Shown one piece after another: positions 56,719-64,000 of a DNA stretch of 64,000 nucleotides. The number at the start of each line of letters is the position of its first letter. Position 1 is the stretch's first letter. This stretch comes from Umbilicaria muhlenbergii (lineage: Eukaryota > Ascomycota > Lecanoromycetes > Umbilicariales > Umbilicariaceae): positions 1,607,507 through 1,671,506 of the forward strand of contig KK106981.1 of the NCBI GenBank assembly GCA_000611775.1. The letters run 5' to 3'. The notes beneath the pieces are model-generated. The model was not told the origin of the DNA. It saw nothing but the letters and a program-made list of their open reading frames with translations, and did not search any database. The position numbers and the translations under genes were made by a program.

Positions 56719-57240
56719 TCACAAATAAAACAATCCATGCACCCCTTCCCCCCCCCACTCCCTCCTCATGCCCTCCACCATCGCCCTCACCTCCCCGACC
56801 CCATACCCCAACCAGCGAACAAACAGCGCCAGATGCGCCGCCTCCAGCCCCTCCATCATCTGCAAATAATTCCACGCCCCCACCTCCTTGAGTTTCTTGT
56901 CCGCCGGCCACGTCCCGATCGGCAAGGGCAGCCGCTCCGAGTGTATGTCTTCGAAGCCGGCGGCGCGCATCCACGAGGCGAGGTGTGGCCCGGGGGAGGG
57001 CTCGATGTTGTGGGCGCGGTAGGCGGAGAGGAGGGTGAGGTTGGCGCGGTGGGAGAGGGTGTTGGTCAGGCTGGTATCCGGGGAGGTGAGTTCGAGGTCG
57101 AGGTCGATGAATTCGGCGTGCCCGCCGGGTTTGGTGTGTCTGTCGGGGTGGAGAGTCAGCGGATGTCTTGTGCTGGCAACCCCGGGGGGGGGCCTGGGGT
57201 TTTTGGTAGGATGGTTTCATTGGTAAATGGCGGGGACGTA
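56540..57240. other. C-to-G skew island F (switch near 56940)
   Basis: The + strand is C-rich from 56540 to about 56900 (CCCCACTC, CCACCCC, CCCCCC runs) and G-rich from about 56960 to 57240 (GGGGAGGGCTC, GGGGGGGGG near 57185). The gene here is on the minus strand. Confidence 0.82.
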
Positions 57241-58224
57241 CTCGTGGATTTGGCGGACTAGTCGGGGCCAGTCGCGGATGGCGGTGCCCATGCAGCGGCA
57301 GTGGATGTAGTCGAATTTCGAGGTGAAGGTCCAGTCGGCCTCGACGTCGTCGATTTCGAAGCGGACGTTCGGGGGTACCCTGGTTCTTGATGAGCTGGGT
57401 TCGTGGGTTGCAGTTGGCACTCCATATACCAACGAGGCTGGATGGGACTTAGGTCATTGCCTAGGATCTGGAGGGTCCTCAGTGTAAGCAGGAATGGATG
57501 CCGATTTCTGCACGCAAGTTAATTTCTCACCTCAGTGGTCGGAAACCGGTCGCCTGTCGATCGATGATATAGTCAGATCCGGATACTGGTGCGTGAGTGC
57601 CCACTGTCAAGGGTCGTTGTGAAGACCTACCCATCTCAATGGCCCACAGTCCGGTCCCCGTTCCCACGTCTAAGATGCGCGCCGGGTTCTTCCCGATTGG
57701 TGCGTTATACAGCTTTCCGTCAAGACGGACCTCGATCAGTTTGTGCATGATGTCAAGGCGATCGGCTTCTCGCTGATGCCTCGGTCAGCGACACAACTAG
57801 CCGCCCAGACAGCAGGTGCATATACCTCGTCATTGGGCAACATATAGCCTAACACACCATCTCAGCATACATTAGAGCTTCAAAGGTCCTATGCGGATAG
57901 CTTGCTCACTGCCTTCCTTGTATGCATGGTACCTCCTCCCATGCTCAAACTTATAGTCCGTAACCTCTGAACCCAACGAAGTCGTATAGCTCACCCTACT
58001 CATGCCAGGCAGTAAGCGGCTGCCCTAGGAGGCTAAACATGGGAGCTAAACATGGGCTGAGGAGGCCTTCCACTGCGACTGACTTACACTTCCGCCTCAA
58101 ATGCTGAGTCGTGCTCTTCCCCGTACTGGTGCGTACGTCAGTAATAAGTCAGCGGGAGGGGCTCCTCGTGTATTCGTACACAAGTGTTGTCAAGACTGGG
58201 CTCAACCGCAATCAGTGCGGCCAT
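56719..58224 (-). CDS. LaeA-like SAM-dependent methyltransferase
   Basis: Nine exons (58224-58180, 58125-58088, 57995-57910, 57848-57826, 57772-57631, 57553-57531, 57467-57430, 57379-57242, 57139-56719) give 317 residues. The fold is a class I methyltransferase: motif I ARILDVGTGTGLWAIEM near residues 95-110, [30 protein letters not shown]-like FDYIHCRCMGTAIRDWP, and KPGGHAEFIDLDLELTS. The N-terminal YKFEHGRRYHAYKEGSYMLP and NDEREADRLDI are typical of the LaeA/TAM-type group, often regulators or tailoring enzymes of secondary metabolism. Two exons are only 23 bases. Exons 1 and 2 are the least certain (chosen because they restore YGEEHDSAFEAE). No SET domain. The catalytic target is unknown. 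Confidence 0.85.
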
Positions 58225-60778
58225 TTTAAAAATAATGAGCTGATTGCAAAGATTGCTGCAGCAATGAGAAATAATATACTACAACGATAGCATCCACAAG
58301 TAGGCCAAGTTAACGTGTTCAAACAGTAAACCAAGCATACTAGTATATTCAAATAACACAAACGAGAGCGATCGAGGAGAACCCTTGATAGGTATTCAGC
58401 CCCAGCTACGTTCAAGGCCTGCCTACGAGAGCATGCAATTTCAAGCAGCCCATAGGCTGCATGAGGAACCATCATGCACCGCTGATGCACACGCGCTCGT
58501 CTATCTGCAAGATGCATCCTTCTACTCCACCAGCTTGTGCGGCGTAGCCATAGGGGTCAGTAATATTGATTAAGCCCGTCCATGCCGGGGTCGGCGCTGC
58601 CACTGATGGGAGCTATTAGCTAGTACATGTATGCAGGCGTCTTATAATAGTGCAAATGTATCAATTGGAGACATGTGGCACAGGGTTTTGAATGCCCTTC
58701 CCCAACCTGCCACCTGCGTCTAATGCAAGCACCACCTGCTTCCCCTCGGTCCACGAGGTGTCCACCAGGCGTAGGGTCGTGTAATAATTGGCACTTTTAA
58801 CAACGGGACCCTCAGCATAAGAAATCACCAACCTCAGGCCTTAAGGTAATGAAGGCTGTAAATGTTTATTGGCTGTTGGGTTCAGTAATCCGCAGTAACA
58901 GATATTCCAGATATTGCATTCTATTGCTAGATTATTGCTGAGGGTCACCTGGATCTTCTTACTTGGGACTGCCACTTATTTCGACCCCACACGCCTGCTC
59001 CTGGGTTTGGCCTATCAGTAATCGAGTAGCGGGATCACTAATCGTACCCCAATGATATCCCGACTATCACGAAAACGGTCCCAGTCTTATCAGAGCCCAC
59101 GGCTGAAATGGGGTGCTCACCGAAAGCAGCATGAGCTTAGGGATGGGGAACATTCGTTCCGCTACGAAAACCTGCATATGCATCCGGACTCGCCGTCAGC
59201 TTATTTTGATGGTAACAATTGGACATATGCCACGTTAGTGATGTGGGGAACAGATCTACGCGATCTTAAGCCTGAGGAGCCCAGCTTATGGTAGTACAAG
59301 GCGCTCCAAAGTTTATCAAAGCCGCTTCGACGGCATCATCCTAGTGTTTCGGTCTCTGGTATGCCTTATTTAAGCTGCTGTGGACGTTGAATGGGGTTCT
59401 GAGATATGCCGCGATCACAGATTCGATGATGCTATTATTCCTCACTTGGACACCTTGTTCTTGGTGCCGGTTACGACCCCCATAGAGGTATGAGGCTACA
59501 CGAACTCCCCAATGTGGCCAAAGGACCCTAGGAATGCATTGGCACAATTACCAGGCCGCGAGGTTTCAGAGCGGAAGCTCCCGGCGTTCCGTCGTGCTCA
59601 TGGAATGTTCTCCCGCGTCTTTGGGCGATTAGTGCAAGGTATAAGCCTCATTCAGTATCCAACACGATCACAGCGTGTCGGGAATGTTTCCACAATCTTC
59701 TGGATCTCGTCTACCAGTCTATGGAAAACCAGTCAAATGTCTCTCTAGACGGTTGCTCGTGGGAAATGGACTTCTTGTAGTCTATGTATCCTGCTGAGGA
59801 TGACGGGAACACTTTCATCTAGGAAACTGGGAGCACTCATCGGTAATACCAATCATAAGAAGGCTGGGACTTGCCGGTGAAGGGGGACAAATCACCTGTC
59901 TGGATTGCGGACGCATACGTGCTTTCCACTTTCACCTTGGGCTGCGAGCTTGCCTTCCAATCGAAACATGCCATCCGTGATCTTTGCCACATGCTGGAGA
60001 AATGAAAGGGATAAGGGAACGAATGGAACAATCAGAGGAGATGGATATATAAAGCAGGACAGCATAACTGCGAGGAAAATTAACGTAGTGAATGGACGGC
60101 TACAACACTCGAACGGCAGGATACAGAAAATCGCGCCCGAAACCTGAGAATTGCGGGGAACACGACGGCCAGAAGCGGAGGATTGTGTGGTCGAAGCTAG
60201 CCACCCCAGGCATGCAATAGAAGGGGATGACCTTCACCGGCACATTTGTAAGGAGGTGTGACTGCCACGATGACTTCTCAACCAAGGGCTGCATGTGAGG
60301 CTGCATGACAGCAGCAGTGGCACACCTCATTTGGGGAAGCTGTGAAGCGATGCTTGACGCCCCGAGAAGCTCGTTCGCAATACTATGGTCGGTGTATACC
60401 GGAGCTGAATCATCGAATATCGATCGATAGATGCAGAAGAGCTGAGACACAAAGGCTTCCTCAGTCCTCGAATCCTCAAGGGCCCCGGGCGTAAACGGGC
60501 ACATTAGACTTTTATGTCAGGCCCGAAGAGGCATAGCGTCTTCTTGGGTCCTGCCTCTTTTCGGCAACTGCGTCAGTCCCTGCCTCGCTTGGTGGGACGA
60601 GGGAGACCAGAGGCATTTCACTCGTGCAGATCATTGTATCAGTAACTCGCATGCTTCATCCTTGTTATCTGCTGTACTGCCTTCCATTCTCTTCTGTACA
60701 TAATGTCTTATAGATTTGGCTATTGACCCCTCATCTGGTCGGACCACACCCCAATATCTCTTACCCTGGCTCTCGGCC
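58225..60778. other. intergenic, possibly decayed genes
   Basis: 2.5 kb between divergently transcribed genes. Open frames at 59052-59294 (+), 60100-60504 (-) and 60631-60780 (-, starting MAESQGKRYWGVVRPDEG) have a partly protein-like look but no family I recognise and no consistent splice structure. They may be remnants of a lost gene. No RNA gene recognised. Confidence 0.45.
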
Positions 60779-63700
60779 ATGTTTGCTCGCTGCGATGGAC
60801 CGCTGTGGAGGCGAGATGACTTCACAGCATGCTTCGAGAGAGAGTGAGCTGCTTCGGGCGTCCACTGCGTTTCAGATTGACTAACGACATTGAAAAGCTA
60901 TCTACAGGTCCTGTTGCCACTCATAGCCTGCGGCCTCTCAATTCTTCATCTTTTAATACACAGCATTCGGCGCACTGCCAAGATAAAACGAGCAAGCGGC
61001 TACCATGCCTTGAAGACTTCAGACAATGTGAATGGCATTCCGGGGCACTATGATATTGCGCATGAGGAGACGGATGAGATTGACAGCATTGACGAGGATG
61101 ACGAGAACAACCGGCTTACACTTCAGAAATCCATCAGCCGGACGAATGAATCTGTCGCAGAGGTCAGTCGGCCCCGGGGCGAGGTGGTCATTGTGGTCGT
61201 CGAAATATCGGCTCTCCTGGGCCAGGTGGGGATCAACTTGGCGGCACTGTTGACCCACGCCTGGGGTCGAAATGGCACGCTTGCCGCAAGCGCAGGACTG
61301 GCTAGTTGGGGGTACATATTCACACTTGCATCTTTGCGCTTGCTGGTTCCGAACACAAAACAATCCATACTTCCAAGATTATGGAATCACACAGCAGCTT
61401 TGTACAGTCTGCAATGGTTTTTCACGGTGCTCCTGTTTCGCTCGGCCATCATACACCCTCGGTCAGTCCGCGCTCGAAGCCTCATGATTGCCGACTTCGT
61501 GTTGGCAACATTACTAGCTCTCATTGCAATGACTACAAGGAAGGGGAACAAAAGAGTGGTCCTGGAACATGAAGACGATCTGGAACCATCCAAGGAGCCC
61601 CTCGCCAGCCTCTTCTCGATTGCTACCTTTAGCTGGGTAGATGCTATAGTTCTGCTTGGATATAAGAAGACCCTCGAGCTCTCTGACGTATGGAATTTGG
61701 CACCAAAGGATAAGGCCGCCAACGTCCTGGCGGACTTCAGACAAGCAAAGAAAACCACTAAGCTTGCATGGCATCTACTAAAGTACTTCAGGAAGGGACT
61801 ACTTATTCAAGCAGCTTGGGCATGTTTCTCAGGCTTCTTTACTTTCGCGCCAACACTGTTATTGAAAGTCATCCTGGAGTATGTCGAGAACCCCGAGGAT
61901 ACATCTGCGAACGCCGCTTGGTTTTATGTCATTCTGTTGGCGGTATCGGGAGCTGTCCAAGCCGTTGCAAACGGTCAGGCTCTTTGGATTGGCCGCAAAA
62001 TTTGCATTCGCCTTCGGGCGGTAATTATTGGTGAAATATATGCAAAAGCACTAAGGCGCAAAGCATCTGCCGGCTCAGATACTATCTTGGGTGAAGACAA
62101 AAAGCCTGGAATTGACAGCAAAGAGCCAAAGCAAGGAATGAAAGACAAGATGCTGTCTTTCAGACGCAAAAAGAAAGCTGAGCTGAAGACGCAAAAAGAC
62201 ACGGCACCCGCCAAGGAGACTTCAGACAGCCAAGTCAATACTGGAACTATCATCAATCTGATGGCTGTCGATTCGTTCAAAGTCAGCGAGATCGGGGCCT
62301 ACTTACACTTCCTGTGGGCCAGCGTGCCGGTACAGATTATTGTCGCAGTCACTTTACTATACAAGATTCTCGGCTATAGCTCCATCGCAGGCATTTTTAT
62401 GATGATACTACTTCTACCAATCAACATTTACATCGCAAAACAGTTCAGCAACACTCAGAAGAAGATCATGGCTGCTACTGACGCCAGGATTCACACTACC
62501 AATGAAGTCCTTCAGAACATTCGCATCATCAAGTACTTCGCTTGGGAGCAACGCTTTGGCCAGATCGTCAACGACAAGAGAAGAGTAGAGGTTCGAGCCT
62601 TGCGCAACCGCTATATCCTTTGGTCGATGGCGGCGACGATCTGGTACGGAGCACCTATATTTATCACATTCCTGTCGTTTTTGATATACACTGTGGTAGA
62701 GAAGAAAGACTTGATCCCATCTGTAGCCTTTACGGCCTTGTCACTGTTCAGCATCCTCCGAATACCATTGGATCAATTTGCAGACATGCTTGCTCACGTA
62801 CAAGAGACAAAAGTATCCGTGGATAGGGTCGAGGAATTCCTGAACGAGGACGAGACCGAGAAGTATGAACAGCTCGTCCATCACAAAAAAGATGAAGACG
62901 GGGAACCCATAATTGGCTTCGAAAAGGCCACTTTCACATGGGGTGGCAAGAACACCCAAAGAGAAGACGGATCCAATGCCTTCCGGCTGATCGATATGGA
63001 TATTGAATTCCAAGTTGGCCGTCTAAATGTCGTTGCTGGTCCCACTGGAGCCGGGAAGACTTCTTTACTAATGGCATTACTGGGAGAAATGACTCTTTTG
63101 AACGGTGTCGTACATATACCCGGTGGCCGGAGTCGAGAAGAACTCAGGCCGGATCCGGATTCTGGGATGACCGAAAGTGTCGCATACTGCGCCCAGCAGG
63201 CATGGCTCATCAACGACACAATCAAGCAGAACATTCTCTTTGCGGCCCCATGGGATGAGGCTAGGTACAAGAATGTGATCACAGCTTGCGCTCTAGAGCG
63301 TGACTTGGAGATTCTTGATGCTGGTGACAGTACGCTCGTGGGTGAGAAGGGAATCACTCTATCCGGTGGCCAGAAGCAGAGGATATCATTGGCTCGAGCC
63401 CTGTACTGCAACTCCAGACACGTCCTACTGGATGATTGCCTGAGCGCTGTCGATTCGCATACTGCTAAGCATATATTCGAATACTGCATCATGGGCCCGT
63501 TGATGATGGGCAGGACCTGCATACTAGTCACGCACAATATCGCCCTGTGCGTACCTCAATCGCATTACGTTGTCGTTCTTGCAAATGGCAAAGTTGCTGC
63601 CCAAGGCTCGCCTGGTGAAGTCATGACTTCCGGATCCCTAGGCGAGGACATACTCAAATCCAGACCTACCTCTAAGGGTGGAACGCAGGCAAATTCTAGA

Positions 63701-64000
63701 GTTCAATCTACTGCCAAATTAGATGAAAGCAATGTCGGTGCAAATGGTCAGGCCAATGGATCGATCGACAAAAAGACGACTAAGCCAGCCGACCAAGCCA
63801 AAATGGTTGATGCTAATACAAGGACTGAAGGTAAAGCCGAAGGTAGTGTCAAATGGCAGGTCATCTTGATGTATCTTGAGGCAATGGGTCCATGGTATTA
63901 TTGGGTTGTTGCAGTCATGGCATTCGCTGCCACACAACTGACTTCTGTGGCCACGAATGTTTGGATACGTCAATGGGCAAATGCGTACCAAACCAAGGAG
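60779..64000 (+). CDS. ABC transporter, ABCC/MRP subfamily (5' part)
   Basis: Exon 1 60779-60843 and exon 2 from 60898 to the window edge (54-base intron, branch GACTAAC). The readable 1050 or so residues show TMD0 helices (VLLPLIACGLSILHLLIH), a linker, TMD1 with LFSIATFSWVDAIVLLGYK and the MRP-type ATYSKALRR-like YAKALRRKAS, then NBD1: Walker A AGPTGAGKTSLLMALLGE, Q-loop CAQQAWLINDTIKQNILF, signature TLSGGQKQRISLARALY and Walker B RHVLLDDCLSAVDSH. TMD2 begins near 63870. Such pumps move glutathione conjugates, bile-acid-like compounds or toxins across vacuolar or plasma membranes. Signature LSGGQ is intact. The gene continues beyond the window. Start assigned at MFARCDGPLWRRDDF; an earlier exon is possible. 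Confidence 0.9.

Noticed and set aside
59052-60825. Several short frames before the ABC transporter
   Set aside because: No family recognised and no coherent splicing; noted only as possible remnants.
1-64000. tRNA genes, rRNA and CRISPR arrays
   Set aside because: None recognised by eye; no spaced identical repeats of CRISPR type, and a tRNA scan was not possible.

Overview
The window looks like nuclear DNA of a filamentous ascomycete (Pezizomycotina, possibly a dothideomycete; the class is a guess). Genes carry short GT-AG introns of about 50-100 bases with CTAAC/CTGAC-like branch sites. The core proteins have clear fungal orthologues. A degenerate, repeat-rich segment of the kind left by RIP-like mutation abuts gene-dense DNA. 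Coding models below were assembled by eye from reading frames and splice sites. For every intact spliced gene the exon lengths sum to a multiple of three, except MRPL7, which appears to carry a one-base frameshift.

Layout. Bases 1 to about 5900 are AT-rich and nearly free of CpG; they hold a long imperfect inverted repeat and a decayed Ty3/gypsy retrotransposon. From about 6.9 to 14.5 kb is an accessory zone: a small secreted protein gene, a FAD oxidoreductase pseudogene broken by CGA-to-TGA changes, two copies of a repeat block containing a MITE (each directly upstream of a broken gene, one unknown and one SPO11/topoisomerase VI-A-like), and a second MITE-like element in the 3' part of a membrane protein gene. 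From 15.4 kb on the window is ordinary core genome: RPL2 (uL2), a WHIM-type chromatin protein, a DUF1770 protein, a ubiquitin protease with a CaaX end, MRPL7, STE11, VPS18, UTR4, a KSP1-like kinase, adenosine kinase, an EST1/SMG7-like protein, a ZNF511-like zinc finger protein, the divergent pair LTV1/LSG1, an acyl-CoA dehydrogenase with a possible PTS1, SPO12, a LaeA-like methyltransferase and, running off the right edge, an ABCC transporter.

Functional links. LTV1 (40S maturation) and LSG1 (60S maturation) share a 274-base divergent promoter. RPL2 and MRPL7 add cytosolic and mitochondrial ribosome parts. STE11 and the KSP1-like kinase are signalling kinases. VPS18 serves vacuolar and endosomal fusion. 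UTR4 and adenosine kinase both serve methionine/SAM-cycle salvage. There is no sign of a biosynthetic cluster, apart from a possible link between the LaeA-like methyltransferase and the ABCC transporter, which I cannot support further.

The most interesting unexplained signal is a set of six local islands in which the + strand is strongly C-rich and then switches abruptly to strongly G-rich, always in that order and regardless of gene strand. They cover parts of the DUF1770, MRPL7, VPS18, UTR4, adenosine kinase and methyltransferase genes. Two islands coincide with local damage: a frameshift in MRPL7 and a tandem duplication in adenosine kinase. I read them as possible footprints of a symmetric break-repair or recombination process.
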